Shown piece after piece: positions 1-10,476 of a DNA stretch of 17,157 nt (its first letter is position 1; each line of letters opens with the position of its first letter). Both the position numbers and the translations under genes were made by a program. A model generated the notes under the pieces. The model was not told the DNA's origin. It saw nothing but the letters and a program-made list of their open reading frames with translations, and did no database searches. Origin of the DNA: Funneliformis mosseae (taxonomy: Eukaryota > Glomeromycota > Glomeromycetes > Glomerales > Glomeraceae); contig CAJVPP010001928.1 in NCBI GenBank assembly GCA_910592005.1, forward strand, positions 1-17,157, in the 5' to 3' direction.

Positions 1-300
1 GTCTTTCAAGTCTTCATACTTGATAGATTTGTTTAAGTTCAACGCGTAGATTTAGTAAAGTTAAGAGTTAGGCGGATTCTAACGTCTTAACCGCAGTAAG
101 CTGTAGTTAAGAAATTTCGAGTAGAGACTTGATAATATGACCACCTCAAGTTGAAGAATTCTACAGTGACAATATATAAATTTTTGTACTTTGATCATTA
201 TAGCATAATACTAAAAATATATTGTAAAAGCATAGAATACTTTAGATGTTCTAACAGTTTCTGTTATCTAGTAATTTTTAAAGGTTAAATAATTTAAACT
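1..300. other. Mixed-composition gene-free segment
   Basis: The first 180 bases are noticeably richer in G and C than what follows, with stretches such as GGCGGATTCTAACG and GACCACCTCAAG. I found no convincing reading frame, splice-bounded exon or tRNA in them. Composition then drops to the A+T-rich background. It could be the end of a neighbouring gene or repeat cut by the window edge. Nothing further can be supported. Confidence 0.3.
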
Positions 301-3060
301 AATCTAAATATTTTCAGTTTGAATGATTTCAGTTTAATTTTGAAATGCATAAAAATAAATCTGAAAACTTTAAATTAACAGGTTTTTTTCAGATTAAAAT
401 TCTAATCTAAACTGAAAAAATTTAAATTGAACTGAAAATTTCAGTTGTACATTTTAATTAAATGATAGAGAATTATCTAATTAAAATAATCAAATTATCA
501 TTTAATCAAATTATAAAAAAGATCATTTAATTAGAATAATCAAAATTATTATTTTAAATAAAATTAAGTCATCATTTTAATCAAATGATAAAAAGATTTT
601 TTAATTAAAATAATTATGATAAATATAAAGTATATAAAAGGATTATTTAATTAGAATGATTAAAATAGTTTAATAAAATAATAAAAATTATTTTAATTAA
701 AATTATCAAAATTATCATTTCAATTAAAATAAAAATTGTTTAATTAGAATAATCAAAATCAAAATCATTATTTTAATAAAAAGATTATTTAAAAAATAAT
801 CATTCTAATTTAATGATAAAATTATTAAAATACTCAAAATTAAATTATTGTTTTAATCAAACTATCCCTTAAATTATTGGATTTTTACAGGTAAATTTAT
901 CTGTTTATATATTATAAATTCTCTTTTGTAAAAAATTAAAATTTTTTAAAATTTTTTTTAAATTAATTTATGAATATATATAATATTATAATAATTTTTA
1001 TTTTTTTTAATTATATAATAAATAATTTAAAATTACTTATAAATTAAATATTTGTAATTTTAAAAAATTTTTAAATTATAAAATTTTATCTTTGATCTTT
1101 GATAATTTTATTAACATTTACTTTTAGCAATATTAATCATAAAATTTATTATGAAGAATAATTTAATTATAATAAGATTTATAATTTATTAAGAAATTTT
1201 ATGATTTTTATAAATAGTAAAGTAATTTAATTAGTTTGCAAACATATGAAGTTTAAGAAAAATTTTAAAAAACTTAATAAATTTAAAATTTCTTCTAATA
1301 AAGTTGAAAAAATATATACTAAACTATTTTTTTATATAATAATTATATTTTTAATATTAATATTTTATTAAAAAATTAATACTTTTTTATGTATCTAATC
1401 AAATTTATCTGCTATATATTTAAAGAATAATAATATTATTTAATTGAATAATCATTCTAATTAAATGATAAAAAAATTATTTAAGAATAATTGAAATTAT
1501 CATTTTAATTAACTGATAAATAATTATATTATTAAATACTATAGTATGTAGAATTATTAATGAATATTTTGACTATTTCCTTAAAGAAAAACAAATATTT
1601 TCTTTAAAAAGAATATTTTAACTAATTATTACTTATTTGAACTTATCAAATTTTACTATATACTAAAATTTTATTATTTGATTTATAACTATATCACTTG
1701 ACTTAGATTTATTAATTATATCATATATCTTTGATTTTACTTAACTTTTTACTATTTAACTTTATTATTTTTATTATTTAATTTATAACTTAATTAATTA
1801 TTTAACTTTTTAGCTTTTTATTATTAAATTTTACCAATTTTACTATAATTATAAATATTACAGAAAAATAAACTATTTAAAATGAAGAAAATTTTAACTA
1901 AAATATCTAAGATAGGAGATTTAGATTTAATTTTTATTTAAATATAATTTATAAATTCTTAATTATAGACTAATTTTAATATTAAAATCTCATTTTAAAA
2001 AATATTTATATTTATTTCTAAAAGTTAAAGGACTAATAGATAAATATATTAATATAAAGTTTCTTTAGTATATATATATATTTTTTTTATTAATTTAATT
2101 ATATTTATTATAAATAATAAATTTTAATAATTTAATAATTTATAATAATAGATATCTATTATCACTAAATTCATTTTTGGTTATCTTAATATCCAAGTTA
2201 AAAGATTATAACTGTTAACTCTATACATTAGAATTTTCAACTTTAGAATTTTCTAAGTTCTATAAATATCTGTTATACTTGAATCAACTTAGTAATTTAT
2301 TACATTTTAGAATTTAAGATATATTTAATCAAACTTATGATGATGAACTTAATAGTAAATTAGTATAAAGTATCACAACAAATCTTAGATGAGAAATAAT
2401 ATTAAAAGAAAAAATAATTTATGTAAATTTAAATTGATTTCTTTATTTATAATACTGAAACTTACAAAAGAGTTTATAAATTTATAATTAAGTTAATTTG
2501 TAACTTAAGTAAAAAGCTATTCTATTTATACAAAATTAATTTACTATAGTTAACTATTTACTATATTATAAATTAACTAAATATAAATAGATATATATTC
2601 TAACAAAAATATACTTAAATGTAATAGAATAATAAAAATAATATAAACTATAAAAATAATAAAATAAATTACAAATGTTAAAGAATTACAGGTAAAACAA
2701 AATTAATAAAATAAATAGGTAACAGGTAAATTTTACAAATCCTATAAATCAGATAAATCAATCTGATTTTCTAATGCAATACATTAATTAATTTTAATGA
2801 TATAACAAGAATTTGTTTTTTATTGTAAGTGACTTTGTCACTTACTTGTTTTTTATAGTTTAATAAAATAATTTTATTAATATTTAAATTTAAATAGGAA
2901 ATTTAGTTTCTGATATTTTTTTAGTATAAAGTATTCTTTTTTGATTCTTTTATTAAAAATAATCATCATAGAGAAAAAATTGCTTATAGAAAAGAAAGAA
3001 ATAATAAAAAGTAATAAAAATAATAAAAAAAGGAATTAGTAATTAGTAATCCTAAACAAT
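300..3060. repeat. A+T-rich gene-free region with degenerate palindromic repeats
   Basis: This 2.7-kb stretch is almost entirely A and T and has no usable reading frame. At 300-440 a TTCAGTTT/AAACTGAAA motif recurs in both orientations. From about 440 to 860, and again at 1441-1520, a loosely repeated unit alternates TTTAATTAGAATAATCAAAAT with an ATCATTT...AAATGAT palindrome (clearest arms 571-577 and 583-589) at irregular spacing near 40-60 bp. The interval from 1550 to 2680 shows only low-complexity sequence. The region looks like decayed repeat or intergenic DNA. No function is claimed. Confidence 0.5.
2825..2845. repeat. Perfect 9-bp hairpin with T-run
   Basis: GTAAGTGAC at 2825-2833 and GTCACTTAC at 2837-2845 are exact inverted repeats separated by TTT. 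They stand out because the surrounding sequence is almost free of G and C. A T-rich run (TTGTTTTTTATAG) follows. On the plus strand it would fold as a tight stem-loop. It may be a remnant of a foldback element, since there is no adjacent gene to suggest termination or regulation. Confidence 0.55.
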
Positions 3061-3084
3061 GCAAAAAAAAAGAACTGTAATTTT

Positions 3085-4920
3085 ATCACCATAATAAACT
3101 AATTAGTCTGTTATGATAAAGGTAAGTTTATTGATTTTTTATTTATATTGTATCAAATTACTAATTTTTTATTTTTTTATTTATTTATAATTCTTTATTT
3201 ATCTAGGTAAATTATTAGTTTAATTCAGATCTTGATCAGTTTGATTAGTCTATTATGGCAAAGGTAAGTTATTAGTTTTTAGTTTTTATTTTTACATTAT
3301 TTTATTTGTTTTATTAATATATATATATATATTTTTCTAGCTTTTGTGTGACTAGTTTAGTATGATTAATCTATCATAATAAAGGTAAATTTATTTTTCT
3401 TTTTTTGTATTACCTATCTTTGCATTACTAATTACTAATATTTATTATTATTATTTCTCTTTTCTCTTATTCATTTTAATCCAAGATATTTTTCTAGTTT
3501 AATCTGAATGATTTTATCTGATTTGATCAGTTTGTTATACTAATATATAGGTAATTTTTTTTTTTTACATTATCTCTTTTTGCATTACTAATTACTAATT
3601 TTTATTGTCTTTTTTTCTTTTATTCATTTTAATTTAAGACATTTTTTAGTCTAATCTGAATGATTTTGTCTGATTTGATCAGTCTATTACAGTGAAAATA
3701 GATAATTTTTTTTCTTTTTTATATTCTCTTTTTTGCATTACTAATTACTAATCTTTATTATTGTTTTCTCTTTTTCTTTTATTTGTTTTAATTTAAGGTA
3801 TTTTTTAATTTAATATAAATGATTTTGTCTAGTTTAATCAATCTGTTATAGTAATAATTAGTAATAATACTTTTTTTATATTATTTTATATTACTAATTC
3901 TTTCATTTTTCTTTTTTTTTCTCTATATAATTTAGCTTTAATTCAGATTTTAATCAATTTAATATGATCAGTTTATTATAATAAAGATGAGTAGTTTGTC
4001 TTTTTATTTTTTATTTTTTGTTTATTTTTTGCATAGTCCTAAATTACTAATTATTTTTTTTATTTTTTTTTTTTTTTACAATATGGTATTGCTAGTAACT
4101 TTATTAAATTTATATTAAAGAAATACAAAGTAAATTAAATAAATTTAGACTAAGTATTAGCTATTCTCTTTTTTATTTTTTATATTGTTTTATTAAATTA
4201 TTTTTTTCTATCTTTTATATAATCAATTTAGTATAATCATATTATCATGATTAAAGTAAGCAGTTATTTTTTTCTCTTTGTTTAACTTTAGTTCTGTACA
4301 ATTAGTCTATTGTAATAAAAGTAAATAACTAGATTTTTTTATTTTATTTTTTTTCTATTACTTTCTATTTTATTTTTTTGTTATTTTATATTGTTTATTT
4401 TTTTTTTATTTTTATATTATTTTATTAATATTTTTTTTAGATTTTATGTAATTAGTTTAATGTGATTAGTCTATCATAGTTAAAGTAAGCAAGATTTTTT
4501 TATTTTTTACATTATTTTATTTGTTTTAATTACAAATTTTTTTTTAGCTTTTAATCAGTTCTATACAATTAGTCTATCATAGTAAAATAAGTGATTGTTT
4601 TTTTATTATTTACATTATTTTATTTATTTTAATTAATAATATTTTTTTTCTAGATTTTGATTAATTTTGTGCGATCAGTCTGTTATGGCAAAAATAAGTG
4701 ATTAAGTATTTATTTTATTTATTTTTTTTCTTTCTATTTTTTATTTTGTTTATTTTTTTTATATAGTTTATTTCTTTTATTAATATTTTAATTTTTTAGC
4801 TTTCGATCAATTTTATATATGATAAAGGTTTTTTTTATATTTTATTAGATTACTAATCTTTTTTTCTTTTTTTTATTTAGATTTAGATTAGATTTTAATT
4901 GGATTATTTAGGTGAAGGTA
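3085..4920 (+). repeat. Array of about 12 exon-like modules separated by intron-like T-rich spacers
   Basis: A core ending in GAT(C/T)AGTCTATTATAGTAAAGG-like sequence recurs near 3105, 3241, 3362, 3525, 3678, 3835, 3965, 4232, 4300, 4460, 4568, 4672 and 4815, at irregular spacing of about 70-270 bp. Many cores begin right after a T-tract ending in TAG (acceptor-like AG at 3339-3340, 3496-3497, 3648-3649, 4439-4440, 4546-4547, 4652-4653). Several end at GTAAG or GTAAA. Cores 3341-3384 and 4441-4484 are both exactly 44 bp. Three spacers share GCATTACTAATTACTAAT, which resembles a fungal branch point placed before a pyrimidine tract. The pattern mimics repeated exon-intron units on the plus strand. 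No single frame stays open through the cores, so present-day coding is doubtful. It could equally be a tandem repeat whose unit derives from one exon plus its introns. Confidence 0.6.
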
Positions 4921-5469
4921 AATTGCGAATTTGTTTTTTTAACATTATGTTGTTTTAGATTAGTAATTGTTTTATTTTTTTTTAATTTAATTAATTAAAT
5001 TAGGAGTTAATTATGCTTTATTTACTCTTAAAAATTAAGCCTTATTTTTATATATATTTTGTTTTAGTAAAAAAGATATTAATTAGCTACATCTTATTTT
5101 TTACAACATGTTAATTTAAATAATTATATTATTAAATTGATTTTTTAATTAAAAACTAGGCTAAAAACAAAAAATTTTTTTATAAAAAATAGATATTTTT
5201 TTTTGATATATAAGAATCTCTGTTTCATTAAAATATTATAGTAAAATAGTATACAGAAATAGTATAATGATATACTGACAAAAATAGTATATTGAAATAC
5301 TGAAATAATCATATAGCCATATATAATAATGATACTTTGTCTATTAAGTAATTTTTACAGTATGAATTTATTTAAACTTTATCTATTATATTATAAATTA
5401 TAAGCTATTAAATAATAATAATACAATATCGATATATATAATTATTTATTATATAAAATTATTAGTGAT
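4920..5469. other. Gene-free A+T-rich spacer with short direct repeats
   Basis: I see no coding signal here. At 5250-5320 an ATAGTAT(A)/ATACTGA motif repeats about three times with a period near 27 bp. The rest is low-complexity A+T sequence between the exon-like array and the 3' end of the recombinase pseudogene. Confidence 0.4.
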
Positions 5470-6971
5470 TTAAGAATTATTATTAATATTAAGGGTAAAA
5501 GAACAATTATGTAAAGTATTATCTTTTAAAAAAGCCAGAAGTGAGGAATTATTTTTCATAAATTTACTTTCATTTATTGAAGTTTATTATACAGAATTGT
5601 TATATTTAACAAAATTATTATTTTGGTTATCTTAGTAAACTTTTTGTGATTCTATAAATTATAAAGATTGGTTAATTTTTATAAAAAAATTTATAAATTA
5701 AAATATAAAATAATTTATATTTACCAATTTTATTAGATTGTGTTATATTAGAAATAGTTTGTATTAAATTTTTTGAACTAATTTCTTGTAAAACTTCATG
5801 AGGTCGTTCATATACTGATAATCTTTTAATAGTTTTGTGTCTTGATAAAACTATAACTTTTGGATCTGAAGCATCATTTGATTTTAAAATTGTAACAACA
5901 GTTTTTCTTCCTGAATGATTACTAATAAAATGATCTTTAATATTGATACTAGTAGATTTACATATATCATTCATATATAAATGAAGAAGATTTTGTCCAA
6001 TATGTGATTTCTTGAATTAGATTCCAGTCTTTTATGCCATATTAAAAAATAATAAAATTAGATTTTAATAAAATTAAAAGAATAATAAAATATTTACCAT
6101 ATTCTAAAGAATTTGATTGTAAATAAAACTGCAAATTAGAATCAACTGGTCTTTTTTTAAAGTAATCATTGTAATCCTGTATTATATTAAGATCATTACT
6201 TGAAATATACAAAATATCAGCTTATGCTTCAGATCGATTTATATTTCTCTGATTTGCTTTTAATTTATATAAGCAAACAATAAAACTACAATCATTCTTT
6301 TTCTTAAAATTTGATACTAATAATTTATAATATTCGCCTCCTCTAAGCAATAAAAAAATTGCATTTCTGAAAAAAACATGATATAATAACCCTTCTGGTG
6401 TAGATTTATTCAATTGAGGATGTTTAAAAATCATAGCAACTTCACTTTCACTTAAAGGAGAAGCAAGCTCTTCATTCACCTAGTCCCTGCCTTTTAAGTT
6501 GTTTGAATTTTCTATTAATTACTTGCTATAACTTATAGAAATTCTCTTGATTTAATATATTTACTCAAAAGATTACAGAATGTTTAGATAAATGTTATGC
6601 AATAGCATAAACTCCAACTTTGACAGATTGTGTTTTATAATCTTTTCCATTAATTGTTTGCATTGCTACAATAAATTTAATGATTTGTTCTTTAAGTTCC
6701 TTTTCGTTATCAATTTCTTCAATTTTTCCATTTAAATTTATATCTTTTTGAAACTTTTCTAATTGTATAATCCAGTTGTTAGTAGACTTATCAGTTGAAA
6801 GACAATGGCTAAAACTAACTATTGTTTGTATTTCTTTAATATTGGGTTTATTGTATTTAAAAGTTGGCTAATAAAAATAAAATTTAAATATTGCTAAAAA
6901 TTGTTTGAAAATAAATAGCTTTAAAGATAATATATACCTTTACAAAATGGTTTTTGTTTTGCTTTTGGCAT
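5470..6971 (-). pseudogene. Decayed Crypton/DUF3504-type tyrosine recombinase
   Basis: Intact relatives are DNA strand-exchange enzymes encoded by Crypton mobile elements and by their domesticated ZMYM/QRICH-like descendants. Reading on the minus strand, a candidate start is ATG at 6971. A core-binding-like segment (about 6870-6600) contains STDKSTNNWIIQLEKFQ. The catalytic domain follows: box I is RGGEYYKL (R codon 6342-6344), which fits RxxExxxL. Box II is HSGRKT (HxxR, 5906-5917), followed by LSRHKT and the candidate nucleophilic Tyr nine residues after that His (5810-5812). A possible C-terminal end with NCSFTLN stops at 5470-5472. The gene is broken: in-frame stops lie at 6595-6597 (TAA), 6565-6567 (TGA), 6526-6528 (TAG) and 6222-6224 (TAA), with frameshifts near 6480 and 6020. 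Introns of about 60-70 bp are plausible (donor GTAAATAT near 6098). All catalytic residues survive, so loss looks fairly recent. Family assignment comes from motif pattern, not a search. Confidence 0.75.
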
Positions 6972-7058
6972 AATAAAAAATGTATAAATGGTAAAGAGAA
7001 GGGAAAAATGGGAAGAAAAAAAAAAGCAAATAAAATTTTATCATGATCAGGACCGAAT

Positions 7059-7103
7059 AATTATATTGTAACTTCACGGTAATCGTTGATTACCCGTGAA
7101 GTT
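7059..7103. repeat. Hairpin repeat with TAACTTCACGGTAATC arms
   Basis: GTAACTTCACGGTAATC and GATTACCCGTGAAGTTA are near-perfect inverted repeats around a 3-bp centre (GTT). They are followed by TTATCAAT. The same arm sequence and the same GTTATTATCAAT edge recur at 14531-14716, so this is a member of a dispersed foldback family, probably a non-autonomous element. It lies just upstream of the recombinase pseudogene start, but no link to it can be shown. Confidence 0.6.
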
Positions 7104-7747
7104 ATTATCAATAGTATAACGAATACAGTAACAGGAAACAGTAATAATGTTTTCTTAAAAATGGTATCGAGATTTTTTGAAATCTTTTCTTTTTTATATA
7201 TTACAAGGCAATGATCAGTGGCAATTTGAACACAATGTTCCTTTTAAGTCAATTCACTTACCTTTTTTATCAATATTATTTTTTATCAACCAAAATGTAT
7301 ATTTCGATCTTTCTTAATATGATTTATATAAAATTAAATCTAATGACTTTGTAAATCATTTTTTTTTCTAGAACAAATTTTCAACGTTGATACTATACAA
7401 AAGATTGGTTAAATAATTTAATTAAATGGATAATTATAGATGATTAATTCTTTGTTATTGAAAATCTAATTTTTAAGCAATAATAAAAACTTAATTTTTG
7501 AAACTAAAATTTAGAAATGTTAAATTGCTAAACCGGCAGCTTAAGTTCGGCTCAATACAGCTTTAAGCTTAGGCTTTCTTTTGAGAAAATAAGCTTCTGA
7601 GCGATTGAGCTTACTATATTAGTTAAACACAGATGTATTATATAGTTAGACTTGATTTACTTAAGCGGCTTAGTGTAAGCTTTATGATGGAAAATATGTT
7701 AAATCAATTTCTATTTAAAATAATTAAAAAAGGTTACAATATGTTAT
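7104..7747. other. Gene-free interval
   Basis: No supported gene. A small GATTT...GAAATC inverted repeat lies near 7172-7186. At 7530-7680 the motif AGCTTAAG/AGCTTA/TAAGC recurs several times in both orientations (for example AGCTTTAAGCTTAGGCTTT), suggesting an older degenerate repeat. Otherwise nothing recognisable. Confidence 0.35.
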
Positions 7748-7858
7748 CCCGAAGGCCATTTTCCCGAATGAACGTTTTCCCGAAAAGTTTGACCTACATT
7801 ATGATAACTCTGCTCGAAGTTTTCGGGAAAACGTCCATTTGGGAAAACGGCCTTCGGT
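7748..7858. mobile_element. MITE-like element with about 39-bp terminal inverted repeats
   Basis: Left arm 7748-7786 begins CCCGAAGGCCATTTTCCCG and right arm 7820-7858 is its near-complete inverse (TTTTCGGGAAAACGTCC... ending CCTTCGG), with only a few mismatches. A 33-bp centre separates them. Each arm contains two copies of a TTTTCCC(G/A)AA motif. The element is GC-richer than its surroundings, encodes nothing itself and looks like a short miniature inverted-repeat transposable element or foldback. The target duplication is unclear; flanking TA on both sides is possible (TTATC... and ...GGTAC). Confidence 0.75.
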
Positions 7859-7859
7859 A

Positions 7860-8805
7860 CGGTGCTGACTGATCGCTTTTAAGGTATAAATCTCTCTCAA
7901 AGCTTTCTTAAATAGTTTTTAACTTTCCAATATTCCAAATTCTTGGTAAAGGGAAATGCTACCCAAACTGCCGATAACCGGTAATTTTTAACATGATGAC
8001 TTGCTTTTACATTAGCCCTTAGTGTCGTTTTTGCGGGGATTATTATGAATATTTTAAATTTTGGCGAGAAAAAGTATGGGAAATTTTTTAAATTATCCCT
8101 CATTTACATTTGTTCTGAAAAAATAAATGAGTGTGAAGTTAATCATAATGATCCTTGTAGGACAATGTACAATGATTAAATCCAAAGTTTATAATTGGTG
8201 TGTCCGTTTGTTTATTTTAAACAAATATCATTTGACCATAAATGCAGATGAGCAAAGACACAACTTTAATAAGAATTCCTTTTTAAAGTTTACAAAGAAA
8301 TCAGCATGTTAGAAAAAAAGTCGGGCTGTATATATATATTCTATGAAATTTCCCATACGAGATTTAATAATGAATGATAATTGATCAAAATTACTAGGGT
8401 TAGAATAATAACGATAAATAAATCATCATATTTTATTTAATACTCATTATTTGGAAATTCATTTTCTCTTTGTATGTATTGTCATGCGTAAATTAAAATA
8501 CTGTGAGTGGGGGAATCGTAGAACAGTAGAGAAAGAATATAAAAAAAATTATGAGTCCATTATCATTATATTTTCTTAGATATAAGACTTGTAGAATGTT
8601 TTTTTTTATTTAACAAAAGGTAAAAAAGCTTTTTAAGGGAATAAGATACAAAAATGATTTATGCTAAGCCAAAAAATGAAATATTGATAAACGAAATGAA
8701 AATTTTGCTCTAAAATAGTTCACGTCAGCCATTTATTGTTAGTAAACAGAAGTAACCAACTAATATCAAAGCACACCTTCTACCTAAATAGTCTTTCAAA
8801 CAATA
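7860..8805. other. Gene-free interval
   Basis: Two short open frames here (7897-8103 minus, 8127-8312 plus) have no recognisable motifs and no splice or family support, and I do not call them. TTTTGGCGAGAAAA at about 8057-8070 resembles an E2F-like element by eye, but no adjacent gene gives it meaning. GTATGGGAAATTT (8076-8088) recurs inverted as AAATTTCCCATAC (8346-8358). Nothing else is supported. Confidence 0.35.
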
Positions 8806-8944
8806 CATGGCTGGAAAAAAACAATAATTCAAGAAGGACTTCCTTCTTCCTGCCCGATTAAAAAAAAATTGACCATATCATTGCATGGAAAAACAATAAT
8901 TCAAGAAGGAACCACCTGATTCCGATTAAAAAAAAATGTTGACT
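8806..8944. repeat. Two-copy direct repeat downstream of the minus-strand HMG gene
   Basis: A unit of about 65-75 bp occurs twice, starting CATGG at 8806 and at 8884. Both copies contain AACAATAATTCAAGAAGGA and then CCGATTAAAAAAAAA followed by TTGAC. The second copy ends about 40 bp beyond the stop codon of the minus-strand HMG gene, so it would fall in that gene's 3' untranslated region or terminator zone. Confidence 0.65.
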
Positions 8945-8982
8945 GTTTACAAAAAATGAAAAATAAAATTGGACGAACGAAT

Positions 8983-9784
8983 TCAACTTTGAATTATTTG
9001 GTAATCATCATCATCTAAATTTGGCGTATACACGAGTGGCCAATTCAATATATCATGAGATGAGCCATACCAGTCCAATTGATTTATGATGGGAACGGGA
9101 GTTTGAATTGTAATTCTGGAAAGATCGTAATGTCCATAACCTTTAAAATGCCAAAATAATTAAAAAGACAAAAAAAAGCAGATGGGCAGCATTATCTATT
9201 ATGCAACAATAGCTCTAATTTGAATTAATGCAAACAATCGAGCAAAAGAAAAAATATTATATTGGCATCATACCTAAATCGAATAAATTTTCATTTTCTC
9301 CCATAGTATTTGATAGGTAAGGACTCAAACCAAAAGAAGGATTTTGAATTATTTCAGGTTGAGGAGTCGGGATATGATCTTGTGCAACTACTTCTGTTGT
9401 CCTTTCTTGAGGAAAACATGGAACAAAATTAAGGGCTTTAGGCAATAACTCTTTATAACCAATGAAAAGATTTTCATATTCATCTTTGACCTCTTTTGAA
9501 GAAATCTGCCAGAGAAATGCATAGTCCTTAAAAGATCCAGAGTTTTGACGAAACTTTTTTTTTTCCATTGCAATCTTGAACGCTTCACTACAATCAATTT
9601 TAAAAATCATAAAACTATTTTTTAAACTTTTATAATTACGTTCTTTGCCAAGCTTAACGATTTCATCTGGATAAGAAATCTTGACATTAAAATATGTATG
9701 AGTGTCGATAGCAAGTGCGAGAACATGTAGTCTTTTTGAAGGATCTTTTTTATGCAAAAATACGTTTACTTTTGATAGACTCAT
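8983..9784 (-). CDS. Divergent HMG-box protein (MATA-HMG-like), two exons
   Basis: Predicted 222-residue protein, complement(join(8983..9140, 9274..9784)). HMG boxes are roughly 70-residue DNA-bending domains found in fungal mating-type and other transcription factors. Here residues about 52-115 fit a degenerate one: NSFMIFK at 56-62, Trp92 and Tyr103 eleven residues later. It is preceded by SYPDEI (37-42), the position where fungal MATA-HMG proteins usually have a Pro-containing lead-in. Several basic DNA-contact positions are not obvious, so binding is uncertain. Residues after 120 are rich in Pro, Gln and Asn and resemble an unstructured regulatory tail. The 133-bp intron has donor GTATGATG and acceptor TTTTAAAG in phase 1. 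Splicing replaces a short read-through tail with 52 residues that end in a stop at 8983-8985. The start ATG at 9784 lies just after a stop-rich region. It is divergent from the HMG gene at 10580. The exon structure is inferred; the family call is moderately sure. Confidence 0.78.
9141..9273 (-). other. Intron of the minus-strand HMG gene
   Basis: On the minus strand it begins GTATGATGCC and ends GCATTTTAAAG. It is 133 bp, phase 1. Both exons stay open when it is removed. Its length nearly equals that of the partner gene's intron after subtracting the inserted element there (about 130 bp), which supports shared ancestry or at least similar architecture. Confidence 0.65.
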
Positions 9785-9840
9785 AATAATGACCTAATAA
9801 ATGTTATCAAATAATTTTGAAAATTTTTACAGATATAGGT

Positions 9841-9850
9841 CTATATATAG
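9841..9850 (-). promoter_or_regulatory. TATA-like element before the minus-strand HMG gene
   Basis: The self-complementary sequence CTATATATAG lies 57-66 bp upstream of the ATG at 9784, a plausible TATA-box position for a fungal gene with a short leader. In such A+T-rich DNA a chance match is possible. Confidence 0.35.
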
Positions 9851-10463
9851 AATAAAAATAAACCTTATTTTTAAAATTTAGACGATAGAAAATTTTTTGA
9901 AATTCTTAAGTGGTTGCTAATTTATATTATTAAACGATTCGAAAACTACTTTTGTATCCATTGAATAATTTCCAAATATAGGCATTACCTTTTTTGTTAA
10001 AATTAAGATGTAGAAATATTTTTAAATGATTGCCCATTATTAGAACCATTTTTGTTAAAAACAAGCTATTAGAACACTTCTATTAAAGAATGGTTACTCT
10101 TGATGTTCCATTGTATAATTGCCTTATTTGTGATTGCCAAGTAATATTATTAATTGCGTTATCAACCATTTTTGTTAAAAACAAGCTATAAAGAACTTCT
10201 ATTGCAAGGAATGACTTTTCATTAAATAATTGCCAAAAATAGGCATGACCTTATTTTGTTAAAATTAAGATGATAGTAAAATTTTGAATTTCTTAAATGA
10301 TTGCCAATTAATAATCAATTTGCGTTATCTCTTTCAAGAATGATTACTTATGATTTTTCCATTGAATAGTTGCCAAAAATAGGCATGTTAAGCTCAATGA
10401 ACAAACGATTTTATCTTTAGAAATAAAAAGGATATGCAATTTATGGATCCTTATTTGGTTGAA

Positions 10464-10476
10464 ATATATATATATA
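10464..10476 (+). promoter_or_regulatory. TATA-like element before the plus-strand HMG gene
   Basis: An ATATATATATATA run sits about 105 bp upstream of the ATG at 10580. It matches the position expected for a promoter of the plus-strand gene, but the background is A+T-rich and the call is tentative. Confidence 0.3.

Noticed and set aside
3085..4920. CRISPR-like or satellite array
   Set aside because: Cores are diverged and spacings irregular, and the context is eukaryotic, so it is not CRISPR. It is reported instead as an exon-like array.
1..5400. Mitochondrial DNA because of extreme A+T content
   Set aside because: No mitochondrial genes, tRNAs or rRNAs are visible, and the adjoining genes have spliceosomal-type introns.
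7633..7872. Plus-strand open frame of 79 codons
   Set aside because: Half of it is the inverted-repeat element at 7748-7858 read through; no motif or codon signal supports a protein.
7897..8103. Minus-strand open frame of 68 codons
   Set aside because: No recognisable motif, no splice support, and composition typical of random A+T-rich sequence.
8127..8312. Plus-strand open frame of 61 codons
   Set aside because: No family resemblance, no promoter or splice context; likely a chance frame.
9388..9597. Minus-strand frame inside the HMG gene
   Set aside because: Shadow in another frame of the HMG coding exon, which has the better supported protein.
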